DNA of 64,000 bases from Amblyomma americanum (GCF_052857255.1 NC_135497.1:548743531-548807530); one strand, 5' to 3'. Shown: positions 12,424 through 24,713, numbered from the stretch's first letter. Translations and numbers: made by a program. The notes: generated from the sequence alone by a model not told the origin.

Positions 12424-13760
12424 TTAGTTCGCAGGGAAGTTTGCTGCGAATGTGGAAATTAGGGACTCAAAAGAAAGCACCAGCTGTAGGAAGTTCTTCA
12501 GGTTACCAGGCGCGATCGCTAAAACCTGTGAACGCAGCGCCCCAAACAAAATATGAAGGTCAGACATACCTTGATTTTTGAGCTCCTTATTTTGCGCAAC
12601 GCACTCACTTACAACATCGACAAAAGATGCCGACGGGGACACACTCTTGGTTGCAGTAACTATATTTTTGTCACATGTGCATAAGAGGGTCCCCCTTGCT
12701 GTGGAGTCTGCCTGTGATCCGGCCGCTCAGGAACATGGACACTTTTTACTAGAAGTCGAACAGTCGACTCGCGCGTACTGGGCCTTGGCGTCTTGCTAGA
12801 CTCAGGTCTCTTAGGGACATTGTTGGGCAACGCAACATCAGACTCCAATACTAGGAACGCGTCTAATCCTGGGACAGGCGTCTCAGTCGGTGGGGTTTTT
12901 GGACCAGAATAAAGGACATCCGAAGCGCAGAGCGCTCACACGGAAGGGGCAGCCTCCGAAACTCGCTGGATGATTGCCACTGCAATTGGCGCAAGCAAAA
13001 TCTGCCCTGCAGGTTTTAAAGTCATGGTCGCCTGCGCACCGCTTACAGCGTCGATCCTTTGTGCTAACTTTGGCCACGTGCCCAAACCGTTGGCATCTAA
13101 AACACCATGGAGGAGCTTCAGTGAAATCTGCAACTGCGTGTTTTGTGAATCCCAGATCAAATTTTTCGGGGCGCTCTGAGTTGGGAGCGAATGTCAACAC
13201 TATAGGGATGGAAGGTTTCGCAGCCCATTCTTTTCCTGGCGACTCCACACGACGCACAAGTCGTTTCACACCTTGTGGTTTGAGATAATCAAGTAGGTCG
13301 CGTTCTGAATACCACTTTGGTACACCCTTAATACACAAGTGTTCTTCATGTAGGAATGGGGCAACCGCACGTTAACTTTGATGCCAAAAATCTGAGAGCT
13401 CTGCAGGAGCCTGTCATCCTGCTCTTCCGTCGAGACATCCAGCTGAAGAGCCCGGTGCATGGTGAAACGACTTCGAATCGGAGCTGATCCCAGCAGTGAT
13501 TGAATGACCGTGAAAAGTAAGATGGGATTCTTCTCTCTTAAATCAACCCCCTTTTCTTTGGGCTCAACCACTAACGGGATCGCTACCGTTCGTTGCTTGC
13601 GATGACTCACCAACTTGAAGCCCTCGTTGTCCTCCTCAGCCATATCGGTCACTGACTCGTCACCGTCCACGATCGTTGACTCAGCCCCACTAAGCGAGGA
13701 GGTCTCGCTGGACGGTTTGTCGAGTCCATGTTCTGGTCGCTGCGCAACCTGGGAAGCCAT
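12424..13760 (-). pseudogene. I-type LINE ORF1, gag-like with CCHC zinc knuckles
   Basis: The frame starts at the ATG at 13760. The N-terminal ~140 residues are acidic and serine-rich, and the frame breaks near 13340. The continuation (13338-12883) has an RRM-like core (MCIKGVPKWYSERDLLDYL) and clustered CX2C knuckles: CFRCQRFGH, CKRCAGDHDFKTC and CANCSGNHPASFGGC. Two later shifted frames carry the tail to a stop at 12424. Proteins of this type bind the element's RNA and form ribonucleoprotein particles. The order and spacing fit ORF1 lying about 30 bases upstream of ORF2. Confidence 0.85.
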
Positions 13761-13976
13761 GGCCGCCTCTTCCGAGCCAGCCTACTTTGAATGGCGTGGT
13801 CCCTTTAGGCTTGCCGGCGCCTGAGCAGCCGTACGCTTCCCGTAGAAACAGTACCGCCTTGATGATGCTGCCGTCCTCTAATATTCAAATGAAACTAGGT
13901 AAATTAAGAAAAATTAGCAATATAAACAGAACTGAGGCGACAGGCGATCGAACGTCTTCGTCTTCCTCTTCCTTCT
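13761..13976 (-). promoter_or_regulatory. 5' UTR of the I-type LINE
   Basis: About 216 bases between the satellite junction and the ORF1 ATG. The 5' end on the minus strand is purine-rich (CAGAAGGAAGAGGAAGACG). I-like LINEs normally carry an internal RNA polymerase II promoter here, but I see no TATA box and cannot point to a specific promoter element. Confidence 0.45.
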
Positions 13977-16757
13977 GGTACGGTATGGTATGTATGGTAT
14001 GGCATGATACAGTAGGAATGGTATGTATGATACATATGATATGGAATGGTACGTATGGTATGGTATTTATGGTATGGTACAGTATGGTGCATATGGTATG
14101 GTATGGTATGAAATGGTATAGAATGGTATGTATGGTATGGTTTGGAATGGTATGTATGGTATGGTACAGTATGGAGCATATGGTATGGTATGGTATGAAA
14201 TGGTATAGAATGGTATGTATGGTATGGTTTCGAATGGTATGTATGATATGGTACAGTATGGTGCATATGGTATGGTATTAAATGGTATAGTATGGTATGC
14301 ATGGTATGGTATAGAATTGTATGGTACGGTATGTACGGTATGGTATGGTCTGGTACGGTCTGGTATGGTATGGTATGGAATGTATGGTAGGGTATGGCAT
14401 GGTATGGTATGGTAGAGTATGTATGGTATAGTATGGTACGGTACAATATGGTATGGTACGGTAAGGAATGGTACGGTATGGTATCGTACGGTATGGTATG
14501 TTATGCAATGGTAATTATGGTATGGTACGGTATGATATGCTTTGGTATGGTTTGGAATGGTATGTATGGTATGGTACTGTATGGCACGGTACGGTATGTT
14601 ACGATATGGTATGGTATCATACAGTATGGTATGGTATGTAATGGTAGGTGTGGTATGGTACGGTATGAAATGGTATGTACGGTATGGTATGGCACAGTGT
14701 GGTACGGTATGGAATGGTATGTTGTGCATGGTACGGTATGAAATAGTATGTATGGTATGGTATCGTACGATATGGTATGGTTTGGAATGAAATGTATTGT
14801 ATGGTACGGTATGGTATGGAATGGTATGCATGGTATGGTACGGTATGGTATGGAATGGAATGGTATGTATGGTATGGTAGGGTATGATATGGTACGGTGT
14901 GGCACGGTATGATACGGTACATTATAATAGGGTATGGTACGGTATGGTATAGCATGGTACGGTATTGTATGGTATGGTACAGTATGGTGTGGAATGGTAT
15001 GTATGGTATGGAATGGTACGGTATGGTATGGTATGTACGGTATGTTATGGTATGTTATTGTATGGAATGGTATATATGGTATGGTACAATGTGGTACAGT
15101 ATGGTACAGTATTGTATGGTATGGTATGGCACGGTACGGTATGGTTCGGTAAGGTACGGTATGGTATGGTAGGATATGGTATGGTATGGAATGGCATGTA
15201 TGGTATGGTACAGTACGGTATCGTATGGTATAGAGTGGTATGTATGGTATGGTACGGTATGGAATGGAATGGTATGTACGGTATGGTATGGTATGGTACG
15301 GTATGGTATGGAATGGTATGTATTTTATGGTACGGTATGGTATGGTATGGAGTGGTATGGTACCGTACGGAATGGAATAGTATATATGGTATGGTATGGA
15401 ATGATATGTATGGTATGGTGTGGTATCGTATGGTACAGTATGGTATGGAATGGAATGTATGGAATGGTATGGTATGGTATGGTATCGTATAGTATGGTAT
15501 TGTATGTAATGGTGTGTGTGTGTATGGTACGATATGAAATGATATGTTTGGTATGGTACGGTACAGTATGCTATGATATGGTATGGTATGGGACGTTATG
15601 GTATGGTATGGCACGGTATGATATGGTATGTATGGTATGGTATGGAATGGTATGTACAGTATGGTAAGGCATGGTATTGTACGGTATGGTATGGAATAGT
15701 ATGTATGGTATGGTATAATATGGTATGGTATGGTTTGAAATGGTATGTATTTTGTGGTACAGTATGAAATGGTATGGTATGGTGTGGGATGGTACGGTAA
15801 GGTATGATATGGTAATTATAGTATGGTATGGCATGGTATGGAATGGCACGAAATGGTATGTATGGTATGGTACGGTTTGGTACGGTATGGTGTGTTATTG
15901 CATGGTATAGGATGGTATATATGGTATGGCACGATATGGTATATTATGGTAGGGTATTTTATGGTATGGTATGGTACGGTACGGTATGGTACGTTATGGT
16001 ACGGTATGGTATGGTACAGTATGGTATGGTACATAATGGCATGTATGTTATGGTACGGTATGGTATGGTATGGTAGGGTATGGAGTGGTATGTACGGTAT
16101 GGTATGGTCTGGTACGGTCTAGTACGCTATAATATGGTATGTATGGTACGGTATGGTATGGAATAGCATGTATGGTACGGTATGGTATGGTATGGAGTGG
16201 TATGTATGTTATGGTATGGTACCGTATGAAATGGAATGGTATTTATGGTATGGTATGGAATGATATGCATGTTATGGTGTGGTATGGTATGGTACGGTAT
16301 GGTATGGAATGGTATGTATGGTATGGTGCGGTATGGTATGGAATGGTACGGTATGGTATGGAAAGGTATGGCATGCTATGGTATGTATGGTATGGTATGG
16401 TATGGTACGGTATGGTATGGCATGAATGGTATGGTACGGTATGGTATGGAATGGCACGTATGGTATGGTACTGTATAGTATGGTATCGTAAGGTACGGTA
16501 TGATATGGAATGGTTATATGGTATGGCATGGTATGTATGGTGTGGTATACTATGGTATGGTATGTACGGTATGGTACCATGTGATATGGAATGGTATGGT
16601 ATAGTATGGTACGGTATGGTAAGGAATAGAATGGTACGGTATTGTATGGTACGGTTCGGTATGGTATGGAATGGTATATATTGTATGGTACGATATGGTA
16701 TAGTATGGTATGGTATTGTATCGTATGGTGTGGTACGGTACAGTATGGTATGGTATG
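13977..16757 (+). repeat. GGTAT/GGTAC satellite, block B (2.8 kb), with an 87-bp higher-order repeat
   Basis: Same pentanucleotide satellite and orientation as block A. At its left end an 87-base composite unit is repeated in tandem: GGTACAGTATGG(T/A)GCATATGG starts at 14076, 14163 and 14250. Near its right end the sequence at about 16480-16520 (TATCGTAAGGTACGGTATGA then a GGTTAT variant) matches about 40375-40405 and 53350-53380. This ties the block to the satellite that precedes the RTE copies. Confidence 0.97.
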
Positions 16758-16764
16758 GTAAGTT

Positions 16765-19022
16765 ATGGTTAGAATAACGCCAACATCATCATCTACAATA
16801 GATCACATATTATCAAATTTGGATGTCAGCCCCTTAAAATTTGGTGTGATAAAATATAACATTACAGACCATTTCCCGACCTTTCTTATCGCTCCTACAA
16901 TAGCTGTACATCATTCCAAGGACAACACTCATATGTCACCTAGATGGGACTATGAGGCAACAAAAATTTCTGTCCAAGAAAAAGACTTTTCAAGCATCGA
17001 TTTTGATCACGCCAACAAAGCATATAATGCATTCAGCACGCTGCTTTCATCATGTTGCGTCCAAAAGCAATACAACTCTCGCAGAGCATGGCGCCTTCAT
17101 TCACCTATCTGTCCTTGGATGAATGAAGAAATACTCTCCATAATCAGACTAAAAGAGCATAGGCATACTAAGTTGATGAAAAATCCAAACAATGATTACA
17201 AGGAAAAGTACAGAAGCATACGGAATATGTCACTTTCTATGATGCGGAGGCGAAAAAAACAGTATTATAGCAACCTGGTTAAGAAAGCCCAAGGTAACTC
17301 AAAAGAAATATGGCGGATAATCGCTTCCATTACTAGATCCCAGAGCTCAGTGCCTTCAACTCTGACCTAGCATGTCTTGCTTCAACGTTCAACCATTTTT
17401 TTCTTAACATAGGTAATAGTATAGCTGCCACCTTGCAAATCAACTCTTGTACTGTTTTGCCAACTCCGTGCTCTAATACTTTTGCTTACACAGAGATAAC
17501 AGCTGCCGAAATTGTTGCTGTCGTCCGCCAGATGTCGCTTAATAAAGCTATGGGTCATGACGAAATATCAGTGAACATCATTAAGGACAACATTCATATT
17601 TTGTGCCTTCCATTGGAAAAAATATTTAATCAGGCTTTTTTATCGGGTATCTATCCTGAAACGCTCAAGATTGGGAGAGTTGTACCGATCTACAAAAACG
17701 ACAATCCCAATGATGTAGAAAATTACCGCCCAATCACCATACTGAGTTGCATTAATACGCTCTTCGAAAAACTAATAGCTAAGAGAATACAGGATTTTGT
17801 TGAAAAATATGGCATCTTAGCCAGAGAACAGCATGGTTTCCGCAGAGGTCATTCTACAGGCACAGCAGTACACTCAGCAACAGAAATAATTAACCGGGCT
17901 TTAAATTCAAACAAGATTATTATAGGCATATTCCTTGACATTAGAAAAGCATTCGACACTGTTAAACATGACATTTTGTTACAGAAACTTGAAAGTTATG
18001 GATTTCGAGGACAAGCCAGCAATTTTTTCCGTAGCTACCTAACTAACCGCATGCAATTCGTGCAAATCTCAGATCAAAGATCTTCAATGGGGGAAGTTAG
18101 GACAGGAGTTCCGCAAGGGTCAGTACTTGGCCCCTTGCTTTTTTCCCTCTTTATAAATGATTTTCCTCGTTTCATTGAGCATGGACAAGCAGTCATGTAC
18201 GCAGATGACACAGCTCTACTAATACCTCATCAGTCGGCAGAAAAGGCTGAATCACTTGCAAATGATAGCCTCCAAAAAGCAGCAAATTGGTTTAGCACTA
18301 ACAAACTAGCGCTAAATGTTAAAAAAACAAAGTTCATTGCTTTCACCTCCCGTCGTAAATATACCCCCGTAGAATGTAGTCTGCATCTCGATGGATTACC
18401 AATTGAACGGGTTCAAAGCTACAAATATTTAGGAGTAACTATTGATGAGAATGTACACTGGGCTCCTCATATAGAAAACTAATGCAAAAAGTTAACCTCT
18501 GGGTGCTATGCACTAATTAAAGCACAAAAACATTTTGACAAGAACACACTACGAACGATATATTTCAGCGTTTTCCATAACCATTTAATATACTGCATTG
18601 AGTCCTGGGGTTTCACCTTCGCATCTTACTTAGCAAAAGTTAGCACTCTCCAGAAAAGGGCTGTCAGAATAATATCATATGCACCGAGGGCAATACCATC
18701 CAAACCTCTTTTTGATGAATTAAACATAATGCCCTTCACCAATGTACGTGAGTACAAAATGGCCATTTTAGTCCGCCAGATAATTAGCACGAACTCTCCA
18801 CATCCTTCTTCCATATTTATCTCTCCCAAACTTGACACTAGGCAGGCACAGCACAATAATTTCAATTTACCCATAGCTCACAACATATACGGGCGGCGCT
18901 CAATTTCTTTTATCGGGGCTAAAATATGGAATACCGTGCCGTGTTACATGAAATACACGTCCAACTTTGTTTCTAAACTAAAACTCCACTACCTTAACAA
19001 GCAATCTGATGCACCAAGCTAA
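16765..19022 (+). pseudogene. CR1-like ORF2 remnant: endonuclease C-terminus and reverse transcriptase
   Basis: The first frame (16765-17370) opens in the C-terminal endonuclease motifs STIDHILSNL and ITDHFPTFL, followed by the basic linker. After a frame break the RT frame (17433-18482) contains KAMGHDEISVNIIK, ENYRPITILSC, EQHGFRRGHST, GIFLDIRKAFDTV, GVPQGSVLGPLLFSLFIND and the catalytic YADD at 18198-18209, ending in SYKYLGVTIDENVHW. A stop (TAA at 18480-18482) interrupts the thumb. The C-terminal tail resumes to 19022 (GRRSISFIGAKIWNTVP). Only two obvious lesions, so it is younger or better kept than the I-type LINE. RT families in this group reverse-transcribe their own RNA at a nicked target. 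Confidence 0.88.
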
Positions 19023-19167
19023 ACACGTGTTGTTGCTCATAGCAATGCTCCATATAGTGATTGTTTAACTCTGACAATGTTTGTAATGGATCCATCACTA
19101 GCCATAGCGGCTAAGGATCCAGATGACTACACAGGATTTTGTGTATCAATTTCTGCGTGAATAAACG

Positions 19168-19190
19168 TTCTGATTCTGATTCTGATTCTG
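19168..19190 (+). repeat. (TTCTGA)n 3' tail of CR1-like copy A
   Basis: About four 6-base units, TTCTGA repeated, directly before satellite resumes at 19191. Short 3'-terminal tandem repeats instead of poly(A) are characteristic of CR1/L2-type LINEs and mark the insertion end. Confidence 0.85.
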
Positions 19191-19287
19191 GTATGTATGG
19201 TACGGTATGGTATGGTATGGAATAGTATGTATGATATGGTATGGTACAGTTTGGTATGGTAGGGTACGATATGATATGTTATGGTAC
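19191..19287 (+). repeat. GGTAT/GGTAC satellite, block C (97 bp)
   Basis: A short strip of satellite between CR1-like copy A and RTE copy 1. Its last 30 bases (GGTAGGGTACGATATGATAT and following) closely match the sequence before the other two RTE copies at about 40823-40853 and 53811-53840. This shows that the RTE flanks are shared. Confidence 0.93.
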
Positions 19288-19296
19288 GGGATTCCG

Positions 19297-21013
19297 CAGA
19301 GGCCGCCATTGGAATCTGAACCTGGCATCGTTTAACGCTAGAACTTTAATTAGTGAGGCTAGCCTAGCAGTGCTGTTCGAGGAACTAGCGAGAACTAAAT
19401 GGGATGTGATAGGGCTTAGCGAGTTAGGAGGATAGGTGAGGCGTATACAGTACTTAAGGACGGACACATACTGTGCTATCGCGGATTAGAGGATAGACGA
19501 GAACTAGGTTTGGGACTCCTGATTAATAACGATATAGCTGTCAACGTAAAGGAGTTCTATAGTATTAACGAGAGGGTAGCAGCTAGAGTAATTAGAATGA
19601 ATAGGAGGTACAAGCTGAAAGTGGTGCAGGCCAACGCGCCCACGTCCAGCCATTATGTCCAAACCGTTTAAAGTTTCTATGAGGATGTAGAATCGGCAAT
19701 GAATAAAGCAAAATCGCAGTGCACTGTACTGAAGGGCGACTTCAATGCGGAGGTGGGCAAGAAGCAGGCTGACGACCAAACTGTAGGTGACTATGGGATA
19801 GGCTCTGGAATAGGGGAGAGTTATTTGTCGAATTCGCGGATAGAAATAATTTACGGATCATGAATACCTTCTTCCGCAAACGAGAAAACAGGAAGTGGAC
19901 CTGCAAGAGCCCCAACGGTGAAACTGAAATTGAAATCGACTTCATACTATGCGCTAAACCTGGCGTCATTCAGGATGTGGCCGTTCTCGGAAGGGTGTGT
20001 TGTAGCGACCACAGAATGGTAAGGTCTAGACTTTGCTTAGACCTGAAGAGGGAACGGAAGAAGCTATTTAAGAAGACCATTAACAAGTTAGCCGTAAGAG
20101 GGAAAGCACAGGAGTTTAGGATAGCGCTGCAAAACAGATATTCGGCTTTAACTGAGGAAGACGATCTTGATGTTCATACAATGCGCGATAATCTGACATC
20201 AATAATTACGGAGTGCGCAGTGGAAGTAGGCGGTAGGACAGTTCTACAGGATACCGGGAAGCTATCTCATGTGACGAAAGACGTGATTATGAAGCGCCAA
20301 AGCATGAGGGCGTCTAACCCTACGGACAGAATAGAAATAGCAGAGCTTTCGAAATTAATAAACAAGCGCAAGGTAGCCGACATAAGGAAGTTTAATATCG
20401 AGAGAATCGAGCATGCTCTAAAGAAGGAGGTAGCCTAAAAGCCGTGAAGAGGAAACTAGGCATAGGTAAAAACCAGATGTATGCATTAAGGGGCAAGTAG
20501 GGCAATGTATTTACAAAATATAGATAAGATAGTTAATTTACCCGAAGAGTTCTACAGAGATCTGTAGAGTAACCAATGTAATCGGAGCGTTAATGAGGAA
20601 GACAGCAGTGCAGAGCAATGCGTCATCCCGCCAGTAACGAAAGATGAAGTAAAGAAAGCCTTAGAAGTAATGAAAAGGGGAAAAGCAGCTTGGGAGGACC
20701 AGGTAACAGCAGATCTGTTGAAGGATGGAGGGGACATCGTGCTAGAAAAACTAGCCACCCTGTATATGCAATGCCTTATGACCTCGACTGTACTAGAGGC
20801 ATGGAAGAATGCAAACATTATCTTAATCCCTAAGAAGGGAGAGGCCGATCAGCTTACTATCCGTTGCCTACAAATTATTTACTAAGGTAATCGCTAATAG
20901 AGTCAGGGCAATGTTAGACTTTATTCAACCAAATGATCAGGCAGGCTTTCGTAAAGGATATTCGACAATGGATCATATTCACACTATCAATCAGGTGATT
21001 GAGAAATGCGCAG
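19297..21013 (+). pseudogene. RTE-like ORF, 5' part: endonuclease and RT N-terminus
   Basis: Frame pieces carry LNLASFNARTL and ARTKWDVIGLSE (N-terminal endonuclease), then GDFNAEV near 19738, KWTCKSPNGE, IDFILCAKPGV and SDHRMVRSRL (C-terminal catalytic S-D-H kept, at about 20008-20016). A linker rich in basic residues follows. The RT start has MKRGKAAWEDQV and DGGDIVLEKLATLY (20670 on), then DQAGFRKGYST around 20935. Stops and frameshifts occur near 19434, 19668 and 20438. Database entries for host proteins named craniofacial development protein 2-like often derive from this endonuclease, so it should not be read as a host gene. Confidence 0.85.
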
Positions 21014-21023
21014 AAATGCGCAG

Positions 21024-22139
21024 AACGCGCAAGGTTCCGTTCTTGGGCCCTTCCTCTTTCTCATTTATATAAACGACTTACCCACTACTATATCGTCTTC
21101 CGTTTGTTTTTTTGCCGATGACTGTGTTATTTACCGCGAAATTAATGACGCTAATGATGCATCTGTTCTTCAGTCAGATATTAACAAGGTACTGGATTGG
21201 TGTAACCTGTAGAATATGAAGCTAAACATTACTAAATGCAAGCATTTGCCCATTTCTCGTCTGTCTACTACACACTCTACCTACTGCATTAATGGCATAA
21301 CTCTTGAAACTGTGTCGTCTTATAAATATCTGGGTGTTCATGTCTCTTCTAACCTGTCTTGGAAACCTCATGTTGAGTCCATTATATATAACGCTAACCG
21401 CATCCTTGGATACCTTCGCAGAAATTTTTCATGTGCACCGAGTTCATTAAAACTTCTACTTTACAAAACTTTGGTCCGCTCTAAATTGGAATATGCTTCA
21501 TCGGTGTGGAACCCTGGGGTCGAATCTCTTATTTCTGACTTAGAATCAGTTCAAAACCGCGGTTGTCGTTTCATACTTTCCAACTATCTTCGTACTAGTA
21601 GTGTAACTGCCACAAAAGCTAACCTTTCCCTACCGCTTCTTTCCCATCGCAGGTCAATAGCTTCATTAAGTATATTTTCACAAAATTTATCATAATCCTT
21701 ACCTTAAAGAGAGGTTGTTAAAAATACCATCATATATTTCAGCACGCATGGATCACCGCCACAAAGTTTGGATCCCTCCTTGTCGCACGAGATGTTTTCA
21801 CGATTCATTCATACCCAGAACTTGTGTCAGCTGGAATCACCTTCCCCACGATATTGTTGAAATTACCTATACTGTTGCCTTTCGAAACGCTGTTACTAAT
21901 TTTATATAAGTCGCTGTCTATATCTATGTTTTAATTTATTTGCTGCTGTTTTCTTTTGCGGCTTGTTTTGTGTAATGCTGCCTTTTGCTAGTGCTGTTAC
22001 TAATCTTAAATCAGTGTGTGCTGTAACTATTTTCAAAATTTTTAGCTGCTGTTTTTGTTTTTTGTACTTATATGTTATTCCCACTCCCCTCTGTAACGCC
22101 TAACGGCCCTGAGGGTAAATAAATGAAATAAATGAAATG
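21024..22139 (+). mobile_element. CR1-like fragment nested in RTE copy 1
   Basis: 5'-truncated within RT: it starts in the [18 protein letters not shown] motif (21028 on), continues with [11 protein letters not shown] (catalytic FADD at about 21111-21122), VSSYKYLGVHVSSNLSWKPH and the C-terminal tail to FIPRTCVSWNHLPHDI, then a 3' UTR ending in AAATGA/AATGA repeats (about 22120-22139). Breaks occur at 21210 and 21695. The 5' junction shows a tandem AAATGCGCAG (21004-21013, 21014-21023) made of RTE sequence. This is a different CR1-like lineage from the copies at 16758, 34393 and 51125, judged by its 3' tail and motif wording. Confidence 0.82.
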
Positions 22140-22238
22140 AAATGAAACCTCAATATAGTGTTTATCTACCTTGTGGTCTGTCTGTTTTTGCGCCTGTAAT
22201 CCAAAGATGTACCAACTTGCCCAGCAAGATGTTCTTTT
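22140..22238 (+). other. Unidentified ~100-bp filler between nested CR1 and resumed RTE
   Basis: This stretch fits neither the CR1 3' end nor the RTE. It is bracketed by CTCAATATAG (about 22149-22158) and CTCAATATATAG (22240-22251), where intact RTE has CTCTATATATAG. It may be a second small insertion with target duplication, or filler DNA. No coding content. Confidence 0.4.
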
Positions 22239-23305
22239 ATACTCAATATATAGCTTTCATTGATTACGAGAAAGCATTCGACTCAGTGGAAACCTCAGCA
22301 GTCATACAGGCGTTGCGTAATCAGAGGTAGAAGAGCCTTCTGTGAAAATACTGGAAGATATATATAGCAAATGCACAGCTACTATAGTCCTTTTTAAAAT
22401 CAGCAATAAAATTCCAATAAGGAAGGACGTCAGGCAAGGAGACACGATCTCGCCAATGCTGTTCACTGCATGTTTACAGGAGGTATTTCGAGGCCTGAAT
22501 TGGGAACAGTTGGGAATAAGAATAAACGGAGAATACCTAAATATTCTGCGATTCGCTGATGACATTGCCTTGCTGAGTCACGCAGGAGGTAAACTGCAAA
22601 TCATGATCAATGAGTTAGACAGGCAGAGCAGATTGTTGGGTCTAAAAATTAACATGCAGAAAACCAAGGTAATGTTCAACAGCCTAGCAAGGGAACAACA
22701 GTTCACAATTGGCAGCGAGAGCATAGAAGTTGTGACGGAATACGTCTACTTAGGGCATGTAGTGACAGCTGATCCGGATCATCAGAGGGAGATAACTAGA
22801 AGGATAAGAATGGGGTGGAGCGCTAATAAAAGTTCTTGCAGATCATGAGTGGCAGTTTACCAATCTCCCTCACGTGGAAAGTGTACAACAGCTTTATCTT
22901 ACCGGTACTCACCTACGGGGCAGAAACGTGGAGGCTAACGAAGAGAGTTCAGCCTAAGTGAAGGACAACGCAGCGAGTCATTGAAAGAAAAATGATAGGT
23001 GTAACGTTAAAAAACCGGAAGCGGCCAGAGTGGGTGAGGGAACAAAGGCGGGTTAATGACATCCTAGTCGATATCAAGAGGAAGAAATGGGCTTGGGCAG
23101 GGCATGTAATGCGACGGCAAGATAGCCGCTGGTCTTTAAGGGTAGCGGAGTGGGTTCCAAGAGAAAGTAGGCATAGCAGGGGCGGCAGAAGGTTAGGTGG
23201 ACGGATGAGATTAAGAAGTGTGCAGGCACACGGTGGATGCAGCTGGCAAAGGTTAGGGTTAATTGGAGAGACATGGGAGAGGCCTTTGCCCTGCAGTGGG
23301 TGTAG
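22239..23305 (+). pseudogene. RTE-like ORF, 3' part: reverse transcriptase core and C-terminus
   Basis: The RTE resumes with IAFIDYEKAFDSVETSAVIQ. A stop at 22328-22330 interrupts it. The next frame (22342-22848) carries VRQGDTISPMLFTACLQEVF and the catalytic FADD at 22552-22563 in LRFADDIALLS, then NMQKTKVMFN and YVYLGHVVTADPDH. A further broken stretch has the conserved tail WAWAGHVMRRQDSRW (about 23086-23130). The SPMLFT wording and FADD box fit RTE-type RT. Non-functional because of breaks and the nested insertion upstream. Confidence 0.86.
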
Positions 23306-23309
23306 TCAG

Positions 23310-23321
23310 GCTGATGATGAT
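23310..23321 (+). repeat. (TGA)n 3' tail of RTE copy 1
   Basis: About four TGA units at the junction with satellite. The homologous tails in the other copies have about 4-5 units (43629-43642) and about 10 units (56657-56687). Confidence 0.8.
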
Positions 23322-24713
23322 GGTATTGGATGGTACGGTATGGTATGATATGTATGGCATGGTACGGTATGTATGGTATGGTATGATAAGGTACGGTATG
23401 TACGGTATGGTACAGTGTGATGTGGTATGGTATGGAATGGTATGTATGGTATGGTATGGTACGGTACGGTATTCTATGGAATGGTACAGCATTGTATGGT
23501 ACGGTATGGCATGGTATGGTACGGTAAGGTATGCAATGGTATGGTATGGTATGGTATGATACGGTATGGCATGGAAGGGTATTTACATTATGGTACGGTA
23601 TGGTATGGTATGAAATGCTATGTGTGGTATTGTACGGTACGGTACGCTATGGTACGGTATGGTATACAATGCTATGTACAGTATGGTACAGTATGGTATG
23701 GTACGGTGTTGTATCGTATGGTACGGTATTGTTTGGTATGTATGGTATGGTACAGTATGGTATGGTATGGAACGGTATGTATGTTATGGTACGGTATGGT
23801 ATGCTTTGGTATGGTATGGTAAGTATGGTATGGTGCGGAATGATAACGTACGGTATGGAATGGTATGTATGGTATGATACACTGTATGGTATGGAATGGT
23901 ATGGTATTGTACGGTATGGTATGGTATGGAATGGTATGTATGGTATGGTACAGTATGGTATGTACAGTATGGTACGGTATGGCACGATACGGTAGGAATT
24001 GTATGTATGGTATGGAATGGCACGTATGGTATGTTACGGTACGGTGTGGTACGGTGTGGTATGGTATGGTATGGCACGGTACAGTATGTTATGGTTGCGT
24101 ATGGTACGGTATGGCACGGTATGGTATGGCACGGTACAGTATGTTATGGTTGCGTATGGTAGGCATGGAATGGTGCGGTATGAAATGGTATGGAATGGTA
24201 TGTATGGTATGGTACGGTATATGATAGTATGGTACGGTATGGTACGGTCTGCTATGCTATGGTATGGTATGGTATGTATGGTATGGAATGGTATGGTACA
24301 GTATTTTATGGAATGGTATGGTATGGCATAGAATGGTATGTATAGTATGGTACAGTTTGGTATGGAATGGTATGCATGGTATGGTATGGTATGTATGGTA
24401 TAGTACTTTATGGTATTGTATGGTACGGTACGGTACGGTATTGTATGGTATGGTATGGTACGGTACGGTATGGTATGGTACGGTATGGCACGGTATGGTA
24501 TGGAATGGTATGGTACGGTATAGTATGCTATGGTTTGGTATGGTATGGAATGGTAAGTATAGTATGGTATGCAAAGGTATGGTATGGAATGGTATGTATG
24601 GTATGGTATGGTATGTGTGGTATGGTACGGTACAGATTTGTATAGAATGCTATGGTATGGTATGGTATTGTACGGTATGGTATGAGACGGTATGGCACGG
24701 TATGGTTTGGAAT
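23322..24713 (+). repeat. GGTAT/GGTAC satellite, block D (1.4 kb)
   Basis: Satellite following RTE copy 1. Its first 200 bases match the satellite after RTE copies 2 and 3. The part from about 23820 (AAGTATGGTATGGTGCGGAA) is repeated at 31558, 44131 and 57193. It ends in GGTTTGGAATGG, where SINE sequence begins. Confidence 0.96.

Larger units (their letters stand above)
8458..13976 (-). mobile_element. Near full-length I-type LINE (decayed), minus strand
   Basis: A 5.5-kb non-LTR retrotransposon. From 5' (13976) to 3' (8458): a 216-bp 5' UTR, gag-like ORF1 with zinc knuckles, ORF2 with apurinic-type endonuclease, reverse transcriptase, RNase H and a C-terminal cysteine/histidine motif, then a ~350-bp 3' UTR ending in a short CAACCT-type repeat. 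RNase H after RT points to the I-like group. It sits in the satellite, block A at its 3' end and block B at its 5' end. A 0.7-kb copy of its 3' end recurs at 30804-31524. Both ORFs are frameshifted, so it cannot move by itself. Confidence 0.9.
16758..19190 (+). mobile_element. 5'-truncated CR1-like LINE (copy A)
   Basis: A 2.4-kb insertion into the satellite. It starts within the endonuclease domain, has a nearly complete RT with C-terminal tail, about 150 bases of 3' UTR and an AATAAA-bearing 3' end (GTGAATAAACG), and finishes with TTCTGA repeats. 5' truncation plus a short tandem 3' tail is the usual outcome of target-primed insertion in this group. Satellite resumes on both sides. Confidence 0.85.
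19288..23321 (+). mobile_element. RTE-like LINE, copy 1, interrupted by a nested insertion
   Basis: Begins at the same point as copies at 40854 and 53841 (GGCCGCCATTGGAATCTGAA) and ends with GGCTGATGATGATGG, an RTE-style 3' TGA repeat. Endonuclease and RT regions are separated by inserted CR1-derived sequence at about 21024-22238. It keeps about 65 bases (near 20304-20368) that both other copies lack, so it is the least deleted copy of this segment, although it alone carries the nested element. Confidence 0.88.

Noticed and set aside
13977..16757. CRISPR-like regularly spaced repeats
   Set aside because: Eukaryotic satellite without unique spacers; the apparent spacing comes from degenerate 5-mers.
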